A stretch of 64,000 bases of DNA from Rhodobacter sp. SGA-6-6 (GCF_011043545.1 NZ_JAAKGP010000001.1:558001-622000), one strand, 5' to 3'; shown: positions 26,303 to 37,819, counted from the first letter of the stretch. Program-made: numbers and translations. The notes: generated from the letters alone by a model not told the origin.

Positions 26303-26869
26303 TCAGCCCAGAAGAATCGTGGTTTCGTCGGTGAACTGCGCCACCGGCACGTCGAGGTTGCGCGGCGCCGGCCCTTTGCGGATGCGGCCCGCGGTGTCGT
26401 AGTGCGACCCGTGGCAGGGGCAGAACCAGCCGCCGAACTCGCCCGCGCCGTTGCCCAGCGGCACGCAGCCCAGGTGGGTGCAGACGCCCAGCATCACCAG
26501 CCATTCCCCCGCCTCGTCCAGCGCGCGGTTGGCGTCGCTGGCGTCGGTGCCGGGCTTGTTCGCGTTCTCGGAGTGCTTGTCGATCAGGGTGGGGTCGTCC
26601 AGCGACACGGCGCGGGCGGCCTCGATCTCCTCGGGCGTGCGGCGGCGGATGAACACCGGCTTGCCGCGCCATTTCACGGTCAGTTGAGTGCCCACTTGAA
26701 CGTCCGAGACATCGACATAGATCGAGGCCAGGGCCCGCGTGTCGGCCGAGGGGTTCATCTGGTTGACCAGCGGCCAGACCGCGGCGCCGGTCGCCACGAC
26801 GCCCGCTCCGGCCGTGGCGTAATACAGGAAATCACGGCGAGTGCCTGCGTCAGCTTCTGCGTGGGACAC
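26303..26869 (-). CDS. petA: Rieske iron-sulfur subunit of the bc1 complex
   Basis: 188 residues. An N-terminal Tat-like [23 protein letters not shown] segment acts as an uncleaved anchor. Cluster ligands are Cys130 and His132 in CTHLGC and Cys150 and His153 in CPCHGSH; Cys135 and Cys152 form the structural disulfide. It is the first gene of the bc1 operon. The 229 bases upstream contain a GC stem (GGGCCGC/GCGGCCC, 26888-26907) near the start, but I cannot name a promoter. Confidence 0.97.
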   Translation of the reverse strand: MSHAEADAGTRRDFLYYATAGAGVVATGAAVWPLVNQMNPSADTRALASIYVDVSDVQVGTQLTVKWRGKPVFIRRRTPEEIEAARAVSLDDPTLIDKHSENANKPGTDASDANRALDEAGEWLVMLGVCTHLGCVPLGNGAGEFGGWFCPCHGSHYDTAGRIRKGPAPRNLDVPVAQFTDETTILLG

Positions 26870-27098
26870 GAGTTCCTCTCCCTATCGGGGCCGCGGTGCG
26901 GCGGCCCATGGAAAACGGGGGTCCCGCTTGCGCGGAACCCTGCCGGTCGCGCTTTTAGACAAGGCGCGGCGGATCGTCCAGCGGACAAAGCCGCGCAGCA
27001 GGCGATTTGCCCTGCCTTTTTCCGCTGAATTTCCGGCCCTGTGGCAGAAGGGGCGCGGCGCACCGGCCCGGGCGGAGGGATGGGCGGCCATGGCGGGT

Positions 27099-27704
27099 TC
27101 AGCCCTGCGGGACGGTGGCCTGCAGCGCGGGGCGCGCCGCCATCGCCGCCTCCCAGGCCGCCAGCGCCGGGCGGCCCTGCCGCCAGCCGCGGCCGTCATG
27201 GCGGAAATCGAGGTATCCCAGCGCCACCGCCAGCGCGATCTGCCCCATGTCCAGCGGCCCGGCCAGATGCGGCTGCCAGCGCGTCTCGGCCGCGTCCAGC
27301 GCGCGGTTCACCTTCAGCCATTGCGCCTCGACCCAGGGCTGGTGCCGGCGTTCCTCGGGGCGGATGCGCGATTCGTAGACCATCAGGACCGCGGCCTCCA
27401 TCATGCCGTCGGCCATCGCCTCCAGCGCCAGCGTGTCCCACAGCCTTTCGCCGCCGGGATAGAGGCCGGCGCCCGCGCGGTGGTCCAGGTAGCGGGTGAT
27501 CACCCGGCTGTCATACAGCGCCCGGCCATCGTCCAACACCAGCGCCGGGATCTTGCCCAGCGGGTTGTGGTCCACCGGCAGGCTGCCCGGCGCGACCGGG
27601 TTGCCCGCCACCTCCTCGGTGTCGATGCCTTCGATCCCGGCCTCGCGGATCATGACCACGACCTTGCGCACGAAGGGCGAGGTCGGCGAGACGAAAAGCC
27701 TCAT
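27099..27704 (-). CDS. Glutathione S-transferase family protein (YibF-like)
   Basis: 201 residues. The N-terminal domain begins MRLFVSPTSPFVRKVVVMIREAG, with the active-site Ser/Thr region and LGKIPALVLDDGRALYDSRVITRYLD, the glutathione-binding block. The helical C-terminal domain contains DMGQIALAVALGYLDFRH, as in YibF. It starts within the stop of the upstream hypothetical gene (ATGA overlap), so both are cotranscribed. The substrate is unknown. Confidence 0.88.
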   Translation of the reverse strand: MRLFVSPTSPFVRKVVVMIREAGIEGIDTEEVAGNPVAPGSLPVDHNPLGKIPALVLDDGRALYDSRVITRYLDHRAGAGLYPGGERLWDTLALEAMADGMMEAAVLMVYESRIRPEERRHQPWVEAQWLKVNRALDAAETRWQPHLAGPLDMGQIALAVALGYLDFRHDGRGWRQGRPALAAWEAAMAARPALQATVPQG

Positions 27705-28006
27705 TCCTGCCTCTCGCGCAGCCGCAGCCGGGCCACCAGACCGGCGTCCAGCTCGTATTCCCGGCCGCGGAAGCGGATCACCCGGCGGACCCGCGCGCTG
27801 GCATTGGTTTGCCGGTCCCCGGCGCGGTCGGCGGGGCGGTGCAGGCTGATCCCCTCGCCCAGGTCGTCCAGCGCATCCTCGGCCCGCTGGTCGGTGCGGC
27901 CGGGGAAGCTGCGCCGGCGCAGCCAGCTGCGGGCGGCAATTCCGGTCGCCGCCACGGCACCGAGGCGCAGGGCGATCGGCAGGATCGGAGCAAGCGGAAG
28001 CGGCAT
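27701..28006 (-). CDS. Hypothetical protein, 101 residues
   Basis: No family recognised. The first 25 residues are hydrophobic with a following SWLRRRSFPGR, suggesting a membrane anchor with cytoplasmic basic residues. The rest is highly charged, ending RFRGREYELDAGLVARLRLRERQE. It is tightly coupled (ATGA) to the GST gene downstream, which supports that it is a real gene. Confidence 0.6.
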   Translation of the reverse strand: MPLPLAPILPIALRLGAVAATGIAARSWLRRRSFPGRTDQRAEDALDDLGEGISLHRPADRAGDRQTNASARVRRVIRFRGREYELDAGLVARLRLRERQE

Positions 28007-28076
28007 GGCGACCTCCTTCGTCGGGGCAATCCCTTCGTGGGAAGACCAGCTTACGAAGCGCTCCGGCGACTGTAAA

Positions 28077-28703
28077 CTACCCCTCGGGCAAGGCCCGCAT
28101 CAGCGCCGCAATCGCCCGCGCCCCGGCATCGCCCTGCGCCAGCGCCGCGGCGGCGCGGGCGCGGATGGCGGCCTCCTTGTTCTGGTTCAGCTTCCAGGTG
28201 CCATCCACCGACGCGACCCGGAACCGGAACGGCAGGATCATCCGCATCATCCGCTCCATCGCGCCGGGGGTCATCTTGGCGCTGGTCCAGGGCCGCTTGC
28301 CGGCGATCCGTCCCTCGTGCTCGGCCGAAAGCGCATCGACATGGGCGCGGAGGGTCTCCGGCGGCAGCGGCTCCAGCACGCCGCGCAGATGGACGGCGAT
28401 GTAGTTCCAGGTCGGCACCTGGTCCGGCACCTGATCGTGCGGGCCATAGAAATCGGGCGAGACATAGGCATCCGGCCCGGAGACGGCGATCACCGCCGGC
28501 AGCGGCAGGCCGGCACGGGCGATGGGATTGGACCGCGCCAGATGGATCTCGGCGAAATCGGCCTCCGGCGACAGCAGAAAGGGCACATGCGCCATCAGCG
28601 GACCTTCGGGACCGTTGACCGACAGGATGCCGAAGCCGCGGCTCCGCGCAAAGGCAAGGTTCCGGTCGGCCGGCGTCTGGCGGAAGGCGGGATTCGGGTG
28701 CAT
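28077..28703 (-). CDS. FMN-binding negative transcriptional regulator-like protein (PaiB family)
   Basis: 208 residues from the ATG at 28703; a GTG 13 codons upstream is possible. The start MHPNPAFRQTPADRNLAFA matches the opening of PaiB-like proteins. GPLMAHVPFLLSPE, SPDFYGPHDQVPTWNY-type residues (YGPHDQVPDQVPTWNYIAVHLRG) and the C-terminal PFRFRVASVDGTWKLNQNK are family blocks of the FMN-binding split barrel. In Bacillus PaiB affects sporulation and protease genes, but most members have no proven DNA binding. Confidence 0.85.
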   Translation of the reverse strand: MHPNPAFRQTPADRNLAFARSRGFGILSVNGPEGPLMAHVPFLLSPEADFAEIHLARSNPIARAGLPLPAVIAVSGPDAYVSPDFYGPHDQVPDQVPTWNYIAVHLRGVLEPLPPETLRAHVDALSAEHEGRIAGKRPWTSAKMTPGAMERMMRMILPFRFRVASVDGTWKLNQNKEAAIRARAAAALAQGDAGARAIAALMRALPEG

Positions 28704-28801
28704 GGCGATGTTCCGGCTGGCGTCCGGCCGATCCTCCACCACCCGCCCGGCAGCCGTTAGGATCAGTTCCGCAGCGGCGATAGGTCCAGGGAAAAGAAGC
28801 G

Positions 28802-28877
28802 TGGTGCCGGTGAAGGGACTCGAACCCCCGACCCCATCATTACGAATGACGTGCTCTACCAGCTGAGCTACACCGGC
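28802..28877 (-). tRNA. tRNA-Thr (anticodon CGU), CCA encoded
   Basis: The cloverleaf reads on the minus strand. Acceptor GCCGGTG pairs with CACCGGC, D arm GCTC...GAGC, anticodon stem CGTCA/TGATG with loop TTCGTAA (anticodon CGT in DNA), and T arm GGGGGTTCGAGTCCC-type. Discriminator A and CCA are encoded (28805-28802). The 5' flank GAAGCG and 3' flank CGCTTC can pair, extending the acceptor stem in the precursor. Confidence 0.95.
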
Positions 28878-28951
28878 ACGCTTCCTGCCGCGGGCCGAAG
28901 GGGCCGCGCGGACGGCGTGGCTTTAGCACCGCTCCCTCCGGCTGTGTAGCC

Positions 28952-30505
28952 CTAATTTGCGCGGCGCAGGATTTCGTCCGGGGTCAGGCCGGGCGGGGGT
29001 TCCACCACCTCTTCCACCGGCTCCGGCGGGGGCTGCGGCGCGGGATCGGGCTCCGGTTCCGGGGGCCGGGCGGGGGCCGGCGCGGGCACGGGCTCGATCT
29101 CCTCCGCCTCGATCAGCACCGGCTTCTCCTGCCCGAACAGGAAGGGCGCCAGCCGGGCCAGCACGCCGGCGGGCTTGCGGCCCTCGTGCAGCGGCTCGCG
29201 CCAGGACAGCGTGTCGAAACCGCCGCAATCGGGGCAGATCGGCGCCCAGTCCTCCTGCACCGCCTGGCACTTGTCGCAGCACCATTGCGGCCCGCGCGAG
29301 GCCGTCACCGCCCGCGCCAGGATGCGGCGCACCACCGCGTCCTCGGCCCCCGATCCCCGCTCCACCGCCGCCAGGATCGCCAGCGTGCGCTGCGTCGGAT
29401 GGTCCTCGGCCAGCGTCCCCAGCGCCTCGCGCGCGCCGGGGAAATCGCCGTCGGCCAGCAGCAGTTCCGCCCGGGTCAGCCGGGTCTCCTCGTCCTGCGG
29501 GCGGGATTGCAGCAGCGGCTTGAAGCGCTTCAGCCGCTCGGCCGGGGTCTCCTCCGGCTCGATGGCCGCGAAGGCGGCGGCGAGGTCGGGGTGCGGCAAC
29601 ACCTCCCAGGCCTTCTTCAGCACCCTTGTCGCGCCCCTGCGGTCGCCCTTCTCCACCAGCGCATGGGCGGCGATGACGGCGGCGGGGATCAGGTCGGGCG
29701 ACAGCCTGTTGGCCTCGATCGCCGCCTCGCGCGCCTCGATGCTGCTGCCTTCGTCGGTGATCGCCTTGGCCTCCTGCAAGGCCAGCAGCGCATCGCGGCG
29801 GCGGTAGACGCTGCGCGGTAGTTCACCCGAGCGCAGCTTCTCGCCCAGCGTCGTGCGGGCACCCTTCCAGTCGTGGCTGTCGGCCTGCAGCTTCAGCAGG
29901 ATGTCCTGCGTCTCGGCATGGCGCGGCTTCAGCGCGAAGGCCTTCTCGGCCAGCTTCAGCGCGGTGTCGGTATCGCCCTCCGCCAGCTTGTGGCGCAACA
30001 GCCCGCGCATGGCGGCGAAGCGGGTCTGTTCGTTCGACAACAGCGATTTGTAAGCATCCACCGCCGCCCGGCGGTCGCCCGAGGCCTCGGCCGCCTGCGC
30101 CACCAGCAGCCTGGTCAGTTCCGGCTTCCTCAGCAGCCGCTCCGCCGCCTTGGCCCGGTTCATCGCCGCCGCGCTTTCGCCCGAGGCCAGCGCCACCAGC
30201 GCCTCGGACATCGCGGCATAACCCTTGCGTTCGCGGTTGCGGTCGAAATAGCGGCTGATCGCGGTCTCGTCGCCGTTCAGGAAATGGAGAGTGGCGCTGA
30301 GCAGGCCGAGGATCTTCAGCGCCGCCCAGACCAGCGCGAACAAGAGCAGCACCGCGATCACCGCCTGCAACGGGCCGAGGGTGAATTCCAGCCCGGCGGC
30401 GCTGATCCGCACTGCCTCGCCGGTGTCGGAGAGCATACTGCCCAGCACCGCCAGGCAGGCGATGGCCAGCAGGAACAGGACGACCTTCGTCAGCGACCAC
30501 AGCAC
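28952..30505 (-). CDS. hemY: HemY-type membrane protein with TPR and zinc-ribbon-like tail
   Basis: 517 residues from a GTG at 30505, three bases after the mic60 stop and behind a G-rich ribosome binding site. Two N-terminal membrane helices (residues 5-25 and 45-68) belong to the HemY_N domain. A long TPR-like helical region (about 100-380) follows, then WCCDKCQAVQEDWAPICPDCGG, a four-Cys zinc-ribbon-like motif, and a Pro/Glu-rich C-terminus. This family is encoded with haem genes in proteobacteria; a direct enzymatic role is not shown. It forms an operon with hemD and mic60. Confidence 0.85.
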   Translation of the reverse strand: MLWSLTKVVLFLLAIACLAVLGSMLSDTGEAVRISAAGLEFTLGPLQAVIAVLLLFALVWAALKILGLLSATLHFLNGDETAISRYFDRNRERKGYAAMSEALVALASGESAAAMNRAKAAERLLRKPELTRLLVAQAAEASGDRRAAVDAYKSLLSNEQTRFAAMRGLLRHKLAEGDTDTALKLAEKAFALKPRHAETQDILLKLQADSHDWKGARTTLGEKLRSGELPRSVYRRRDALLALQEAKAITDEGSSIEAREAAIEANRLSPDLIPAAVIAAHALVEKGDRRGATRVLKKAWEVLPHPDLAAAFAAIEPEETPAERLKRFKPLLQSRPQDEETRLTRAELLLADGDFPGAREALGTLAEDHPTQRTLAILAAVERGSGAEDAVVRRILARAVTASRGPQWCCDKCQAVQEDWAPICPDCGGFDTLSWREPLHEGRKPAGVLARLAPFLFGQEKPVLIEAEEIEPVPAPAPARPPEPEPDPAPQPPPEPVEEVVEPPPGLTPDEILRRAN

Positions 30506-30508
30506 CCG

Positions 30509-31579
30509 TCATCCCCCCTGCACGGCGGCCGCGGCCGCCAGATCGTCCAGCGCCTTCTCGGCAGCCAGCCATTGCTTCGCCTGCGCGGTCCAGCCCGCCA
30601 TCTCCGCCTGCCCTTCCGGCGGCAGTCCGGCCAGTTCCTCCAGCGTCTTGGCGATGTCCCCGGCCTCCGCCGCCGCCTCGGCCCGCGACAGCACGGCATC
30701 CGGGTCGCTGCCCTCGCGCGGCTCCAGGGACCGGGCGCCGGTCTGGATGCGCAGGAAGGTGTAGAGCCGGTCGCCGATGCCCTCGCCGGCGGTGGCCCGC
30801 AAGGAGGCGTCAAGTGCCTTGCGGGCGGCCTCGGGGAAGCCCTCCACCAGCGCCTTCTGCGTCACCAGGCCGGCGGAAGCCGCCTCCTGCAGCACCGGGT
30901 CCAGCGGCAAGCCGTCCAAGGCCGGGATCAGGTCGGCATAGGGCGCGCCGGCCCGCGCCGCCGTCAGCAGCCGCGCCACGGCATCGGCGCGGGCGGCCTT
31001 CCTCTCGGCCGCCACGGCAAGGGCCTTGGCCTCCGCCTCCTGCTCCGCCGCGCGGGCCTCCATCGCGGCATCCACCGCCGCCCGGATGTCCTCGGACGAG
31101 CCGGGGGTGGTGGACAGACCCGCGACCTGCCGCTTCAGGTCCTCCACCGCCTGCGCCAGCGCGGCGACCTGGACGGAGGAGACCTCGTCCCCCGCCCCCG
31201 GCGCCTGTTGCAGCGCCGCAAGCGCCGCCTGGTTGTCCTTCACCGCCTGTTCCAGCGCCGCCAGAGCCTCGGGCGAGACCGGGGCGGGGGCGGATTCCAG
31301 CTGCGCCAGCCGCCCTTCCAGTGCCTTGGTAGCAGTTTCCGCGGCATCCAGCCGCGCGGTCAGCGCTGCGACCTCGGTCTGGACCGTGTTCTCCCCGCGC
31401 CAGTGCAGCGGGTCATACCAGGCGAAGGCCACCGCCGCGCCGCCCAGCAGCAGCAGCGCCAGCAGGGCCATGCCGCCGCGCCGCCGCGGGCGGACCGGCT
31501 CCGGCGCGGGTTCGGGCAGGGGGTCGGGGTCCGGCACCGGCGGCGGGGCCGTCTCCGGCGGCTGATCGTCGTCCGGCAT
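30509..31579 (-). CDS. Mitofilin/Mic60-like inner-membrane protein (COG4223)
   Basis: 356 residues. A Pro/Asp-rich N-terminus precedes RPRRRGGMALLALLLLGGAAVAFAW, one membrane helix (about 33-53), then a long coiled coil (TEVAALTARLDAAETATKALEGRLAQLES and onward to about 190). The C-terminal part, about 220-356, has the mitofilin-like block ending IAKTLEELAGLPPEGQAEMAGWTAQAKQWLAAEKAL. Alphaproteobacterial Mic60 shapes cytoplasmic-membrane invaginations and is known to be encoded beside hem genes, as here. The ATG at 31579 follows AAGGGA. Confidence 0.85.
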   Translation of the reverse strand: MPDDDQPPETAPPPVPDPDPLPEPAPEPVRPRRRGGMALLALLLLGGAAVAFAWYDPLHWRGENTVQTEVAALTARLDAAETATKALEGRLAQLESAPAPVSPEALAALEQAVKDNQAALAALQQAPGAGDEVSSVQVAALAQAVEDLKRQVAGLSTTPGSSEDIRAAVDAAMEARAAEQEAEAKALAVAAERKAARADAVARLLTAARAGAPYADLIPALDGLPLDPVLQEAASAGLVTQKALVEGFPEAARKALDASLRATAGEGIGDRLYTFLRIQTGARSLEPREGSDPDAVLSRAEAAAEAGDIAKTLEELAGLPPEGQAEMAGWTAQAKQWLAAEKALDDLAAAAAVQGG

Positions 31580-31637
31580 GGGATTCCCTTCGGTCAGCGT
31601 GGCGTCCTCCTCACCTAAACACCCCACCCCCGCCGCT

Positions 31638-32321
31638 TCAAGGCGCGAGGGACCGAATGACGCGGAGGATTGCCGCCTGCATCGCCGGCCCGTCCGGGCG
31701 TTCCGCCACCACGGCCTTCGCCCGCAATGCCTCCGGCAGCGCCTCCAGCACCGGCGGCGCGATCACCACCGGCCGCAGGTCGGCCGCCGCGTCCGGCGGA
31801 CAGGCGGCCAGGAACAGCCGGGCGGAGCGGGCGGAATAGAGCGGAATCGTCACTATTCCGGCGCTTTTCAACAAGTTCTGCGCCTCGCCGGACAGCGGGG
31901 CGGGCTCCTGCGCATAGACCACCGCGCTGGCGGCCTCCTTCCCCCGCGCCCGCAAGGCGGCGGCGACATCGACCGAGGCCTCGCGGCCGCGCAGGTAGAG
32001 GAACGGCCCCGGCTCCGCCGCCAGCGCCGGCAGCATCTCCGCCGCCGTCGATCCCAGCGACCGGGCATCGAAGCCGCCGGCGCGGGCGACCTCGGCCGTG
32101 CGCTCGCCGACGCAAAGCGCGCGGCGGGGCAGGCCCGGCAGCCGCGCCGCCGCCATGGCCCCGGCTTCCGAGGTCAGGATCACCGTGGCGAAATCGCCCT
32201 CCGGCAGGGTCACGGTCAGGAATACCGGCCGCATCAGCGGCGAGACCACGACCCGCGCGCCCTCCGCCCGCAAGGCGGCGGCCAGCCGGCCGGCCTGCGG
32301 CTCGGGCCTGGTGATCAGCAC
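31638..32321 (-). CDS. hemD: Uroporphyrinogen-III synthase
   Basis: Closes hydroxymethylbilane to uroporphyrinogen III (EC 4.2.1.75). 227 residues from a GTG at 32321; the conserved N-terminus [21 protein letters not shown] starts right there. [10 protein letters not shown] (the ...TS..A.. block), [10 protein letters not shown] and [16 protein letters not shown] are HemD-like, with weak conservation typical of this enzyme. The frame is open far upstream across the tsaD start, so the exact start is uncertain. First gene of hemD-mic60-hemY. Confidence 0.85.
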   Translation of the reverse strand: MLITRPEPQAGRLAAALRAEGARVVVSPLMRPVFLTVTLPEGDFATVILTSEAGAMAAARLPGLPRRALCVGERTAEVARAGGFDARSLGSTAAEMLPALAAEPGPFLYLRGREASVDVAAALRARGKEAASAVVYAQEPAPLSGEAQNLLKSAGIVTIPLYSARSARLFLAACPPDAAADLRPVVIAPPVLEALPEALRAKAVVAERPDGPAMQAAILRVIRSLAP

Positions 32322-32412
32322 GATGGGGTGGTCCAGGGTCTTGCTCCGTAAGCATTGTGCGGGGGCCGGGCGGATGCTACCTGCCAGGGGCACCCCGCCA
32401 CAAGCCGCAACC

Positions 32413-33492
32413 ATGACGCATCCGCTGACCTTCCTTGGCATCGAGTCCAGCTGCGACGACACCGCCGCCGCCGTGGTCCGCGCGACCGGCGGGGCAGGAG
32501 AGATCCTGTCCTCGGTGGTGCGGGGGCAGACCGCGCTCCATGCCGATTTCGGCGGCGTCGTGCCTGAAATCGCCGCCCGGGCGCATGTCGAGCGGCTGGA
32601 TCTTTGCATCGCGCAGGCGCTGGCGCAGGCCGGGGCAAGGCTGACCGATCTGGACGGCATCGCCGTCACCGCCGGGCCGGGGCTGATCGGCGGCGTCCTC
32701 TCCGGCCTGATGACGGCCAAGGCGCTGGCCGCCGCCGCCGGCCTGCCGATGGTGGGGGTGAACCACTTGGCCGGCCATGCCCTGACCCCGCGGCTGATCG
32801 ACGGGCTGGAGTTTCCCTACCTGATGCTGCTGGTCTCCGGCGGGCATTGCCAGTTCCTTGCGGTGGAGGGGCCGGAGACGTTCCGCCGCCTCGGCAGCAC
32901 CATCGACGACGCGCCGGGCGAGGCCTTCGACAAGATCGCCAAGCTGCTGGCCCTGCCCCAGCCCGGCGGCCCGCATGTGGAGCGGGAGGCCGCCGGCGGC
33001 GATCCCCGCCGCTTCGCCTTCCCCCGGCCGCTGCTGGACCGGCCGGGCTGCGACCTGTCGTTCTCCGGCCTGAAGACCGCCGTGCTGCGCGCCCGCGACG
33101 AACGGGTGGCTGCGCAGAGGGGCCTCACGGCACAGGACCGCCGCGACCTCTGCGCCGGGTTCCAGGCGGCGGTGGCCGATGTGCTGGCGGAAAAGACCCG
33201 GCGGGCGCTGGCCGCTTTCCCGGTCTCCACCATCGCCGTGGCGGGGGGCGTGGCCGCGAACAGGGCCATTCGGGCAAGGTTAGAGACTGTTTGTGACGAA
33301 ACCAACACCCGGTTCGTCGCCCCGCCGCTGGCGCTCTGCACCGACAATGCGGCGATGATCGCCTGGGCGGGGATCGAGCGGTTCCGGCTGGGTCATTGCG
33401 ATGGCCCCAATCTCACCGCAAGGTCGCGCTGGCCGCTGGACGAAGGCGCGGCGCCGGTGATCGGGTCGGGCAAGAGGGGGGCGAAGGCATGA
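32413..33492 (+). CDS. tsaD: tRNA N6-adenosine threonylcarbamoyltransferase
   Basis: Transfers the threonylcarbamoyl group to A37 of tRNAs (EC 2.3.1.234). 359 residues. [14 protein letters not shown] is the N-terminal nucleotide-binding block, HLAGH (residues 118-122) binds the metal with His118 and His122, then [10 protein letters not shown], and [13 protein letters not shown] and [12 protein letters not shown] at the C-terminus. The ATG at 32413 is chosen over 105 upstream in-frame codons that overlap hemD. It overlaps gpsA by ATGA. Confidence 0.97.
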   Translation: MTHPLTFLGIESSCDDTAAAVVRATGGAGEILSSVVRGQTALHADFGGVVPEIAARAHVERLDLCIAQALAQAGARLTDLDGIAVTAGPGLIGGVLSGLMTAKALAAAAGLPMVGVNHLAGHALTPRLIDGLEFPYLMLLVSGGHCQFLAVEGPETFRRLGSTIDDAPGEAFDKIAKLLALPQPGGPHVEREAAGGDPRRFAFPRPLLDRPGCDLSFSGLKTAVLRARDERVAAQRGLTAQDRRDLCAGFQAAVADVLAEKTRRALAAFPVSTIAVAGGVAANRAIRARLETVCDETNTRFVAPPLALCTDNAAMIAWAGIERFRLGHCDGPNLTARSRWPLDEGAAPVIGSGKRGAKA

Positions 33493-34430
33493 TCGGCATC
33501 GCAGGCGCAGGCGCCTTCGGAACCGCGCTGGCCGTGGCGCTGGCCTCGGGCGGACGGCAGGTCGCGCTCTGGGGCCGCGACGAGGCGCTGCGGGCCACGC
33601 GGCAAAGCCCGCGCCTGCCGGGGGTGCTGCTGCCGGAGGGCGTGACTCTGGCCGAAAACGTCTCTGACATTGCGGAATCCGAAGTCGTGCTGCTGGCGCT
33701 GCCGATGCAGCAGCTGCGCGGTTTTCTCTCCGGTCCGGGCGCCGCGCTGCTGGAGTCAGACCTGATCGCCTGCTGCAAGGGCATCGACCTGGCCACGCTG
33801 AAAGGCCCGGCCGAGGTGATGGCCGAAGCCGGCGCAACGGGACAGCGGGGCATCCTGACCGGCCCCAGCTTCGCCGCCGACATCGCCCGCGGCCTGCCGA
33901 CCGCGCTGACGCTGGCCTCTGCCGGCGACCGGGCCGAGGCGATGCAGGCGCTGCTCTCCACCCCGACCCTGCGGCTTTACCGCACCGACGACGTGGTGGG
34001 AGCAGAACTCGGCGGCGCCTTGAAGAACGTGATCGCCATCGCCGCGGGGGTGGTGGCCGGGGCGGGCCTGGGCGACAGCGCCCGTGCGGCGCTGGTGACG
34101 CGGGGCTATGCCGAGATGCTGCGGCTGGCGCTGGCGCTTGGCGCGAAGGCGGAAACGCTTGCGGGCCTGTCCGGTCTGGGCGACCTTATCCTGACCTGCA
34201 CCTCGGCGCAGTCGCGCAACTTCGCCCATGGCGTCGCGCTCGGCGCCGGCCGGCCGGTGGCGCAGGCCACGGTAGAGGGCGTGGCGACGGCGCAGGCGGC
34301 GGTGCGGCTGGCCGAAGGGATGGAGATCGAGATGCCGGTCGCCGCCATGGTGGCGCGGCTGGTGGCGGAGGAGATCGGGGTGGCCGAGGCCGTGCGGCAA
34401 TTGATGTCGCGCCCCCTGAAACAGGAGTGA
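33489..34430 (+). CDS. gpsA: Glycerol-3-phosphate dehydrogenase [NAD(P)+]
   Basis: Makes sn-glycerol 3-phosphate from dihydroxyacetone phosphate for phospholipids (EC 1.1.1.94). 313 residues. The Rossmann motif [10 protein letters not shown] is at 5-14, then [11 protein letters not shown] and [19 protein letters not shown]. The catalytic Lys lies in [15 protein letters not shown], and [11 protein letters not shown] is the C-terminal-domain signature. The ATG is inside the tsaD stop (ATGA), so the two are cotranscribed. Confidence 0.97.
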   Translation: MIGIAGAGAFGTALAVALASGGRQVALWGRDEALRATRQSPRLPGVLLPEGVTLAENVSDIAESEVVLLALPMQQLRGFLSGPGAALLESDLIACCKGIDLATLKGPAEVMAEAGATGQRGILTGPSFAADIARGLPTALTLASAGDRAEAMQALLSTPTLRLYRTDDVVGAELGGALKNVIAIAAGVVAGAGLGDSARAALVTRGYAEMLRLALALGAKAETLAGLSGLGDLILTCTSAQSRNFAHGVALGAGRPVAQATVEGVATAQAAVRLAEGMEIEMPVAAMVARLVAEEIGVAEAVRQLMSRPLKQE

Positions 34431-34433
34431 GCG

Positions 34434-34706
34434 ATGCGCGTGGCGCTGATCTGTATCGACAAGCCCGGGGCCCTTGAGATCCGCAAGGCCAACCGCGAGG
34501 CGCATCTGGCGCATATCCGCGATTCCGGCGTGGTGGAGATGGCGGGGCCGTTCCTGTCCGACTCGGGCGAGATGTGCGGGTCCCTGGTGGTGCTGGAGGT
34601 GCCCGACCTGCAGGCGGCGAAGGACTGGGCGGCGGCGGACCCCTATGCGAAGGCCGGGCTGTTCCAGAGCGTCGACATCCGCGAATGGAAGAAGGTGATC
34701 GGATGA
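34434..34706 (+). CDS. YciI-like protein
   Basis: 90 residues, the standard length of the YCII domain (ferredoxin-like dimeric barrel). The opening MRVALICIDKPGALEIRKANREAHLAHI and AGPFLSDSGEMCGSLVVLEV, with the late DPYAKAGLFQSVDIREWK, match the family. Biochemical roles vary. It sits three bases after gpsA and overlaps the EVE gene (ATGA). The same tsaD-gpsA-yciI-EVE series occurs in related Rhodobacterales to my knowledge. Confidence 0.9.
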   Translation: MRVALICIDKPGALEIRKANREAHLAHIRDSGVVEMAGPFLSDSGEMCGSLVVLEVPDLQAAKDWAAADPYAKAGLFQSVDIREWKKVIG

Positions 34707-35122
34707 ACCACTGGCTGTTCAAGTCGGAGCCCGACAGCTGGAGCTGGGACCAGCAGGTCGCCAAGGGCGCCGGGGGCGAGGAATGGAGCGGCGTCCGCAA
34801 CTATCAGGCCCGCAACAACATGCGGGCGATGAAGATCGGCGACCGCGGCTTCTACTACCATTCCAACGTCGGGAAAGAGATCGTCGGCGTGGTCGAGGTC
34901 TGCCGCGAGAGCACGCCGGACAGCACCACCGACGACCCCCGCTGGGATTGCGTCTGGATCCGCGCGGTGAAGCCGTTCAAGCGCCCGGTGACGCTTGAGG
35001 AATGCAAGACCACGCCGGGGCTGGAGCAGATGGCGCTGATCAACAACATGCGCCTGTCGGTCCAGCCGGTCAGCGCAGAGGAATGGGCCATCGTCTGCCG
35101 GCTGGGCGGGGTGGAGCCCTAG
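34703..35122 (+). CDS. EVE domain-containing protein
   Basis: 139 residues. MNHWLFKSEPDSWSWDQQVAKG is the diagnostic opening; EWSGVRNYQARNNMRAMKIGDRGFYYHSN and VGVVEVCRES...PRWDCVWIRAVKPF cover the rest of the PUA-like fold. EVE proteins bind modified bases in DNA or RNA. It is the last gene of tsaD-gpsA-yciI-EVE, and its TAG overlaps the stop of the convergent tmpB by three bases. Confidence 0.93.
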   Translation: MNHWLFKSEPDSWSWDQQVAKGAGGEEWSGVRNYQARNNMRAMKIGDRGFYYHSNVGKEIVGVVEVCRESTPDSTTDDPRWDCVWIRAVKPFKRPVTLEECKTTPGLEQMALINNMRLSVQPVSAEEWAIVCRLGGVEP

Positions 35123-35708
35123 GTCCCCAGGTGGGAATCGACCACCCTTTGCACCATCGGCGCATAATGGGCGAAGTCCGGGGTCTGAATCCCGGCGATC
35201 TTGCCGGCGTCGTCCAGCCGCCGCACCTTCACGATCTCGGCGAAGTTGGGGTTGGCCTCGAAGGCCGCCACCTCGGCCGCATCCATCGGCCCGCCCTGCA
35301 GTTTCAGCGAATGGATCGAGGCCTCGGAGAGTTCGCCGAAATAGGACGGGTCGGTGGCGCAGATGTAGCGTTTCGCCGCCACATGCTGACGCACGCAATC
35401 GACCACCAGCTTGGGGAAGAACCGCTCCAGCACCCGGGCGCCGGCCTCCTCGTGGTGGCGGTCGTGGGTGTCCTCCATCGAGAAGGTGCCGAATTCGCTG
35501 GTGAAATGGCCGATGTCGTGCAGAAGGGCGGCGACCACGATCACCTCGCTTTCGCCCTGCTGCTCCGCCAGGCAGGCGCCTTGCAGCATGTGTTCGGCCA
35601 TGGTCACCGGCTCGCCCAGGTATTCCTCGCCGCCCCGCCGCTCGAAGATGCCGGCGAGGAAGGGGACGATGGTGTCGCGGGTCAGGCCGTCGATGGGTTG
35701 CACGGTCA

Positions 35709-35709
<1 letters not shown>
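35119..35709 (-). CDS. tmpB: HD-domain mixed-valence diiron oxygenase, TmpB/PhnZ-like
   Basis: 196 residues. An HD fold with His40, His64-Asp65, His86 and His109 placed as diiron ligands (LLHDIGH, HDRHHEEAG, VRQH). Upstream of these is Tyr30-x-x-Glu33 in EEYLGEPVTMAEHM, the substrate-gating Tyr/Glu motif of PhnZ-type oxygenases, absent in ordinary HD phosphohydrolases. These enzymes cleave the C-P bond of 1-hydroxyphosphonates with O2. Translation is coupled to tmpA (TGATG), which points to TmpB: hydroxylated trimethylaminoethylphosphonate to glycine betaine and phosphate. The exact substrate is inferred. Confidence 0.82.

Positions 35710-37819
<2,110 letters not shown>

Noticed and set aside
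26888-26907. GC stem upstream of petA as a regulatory RNA
   Set aside because: A single 7-bp GC stem is expected by chance in this composition; no further conserved elements were seen.
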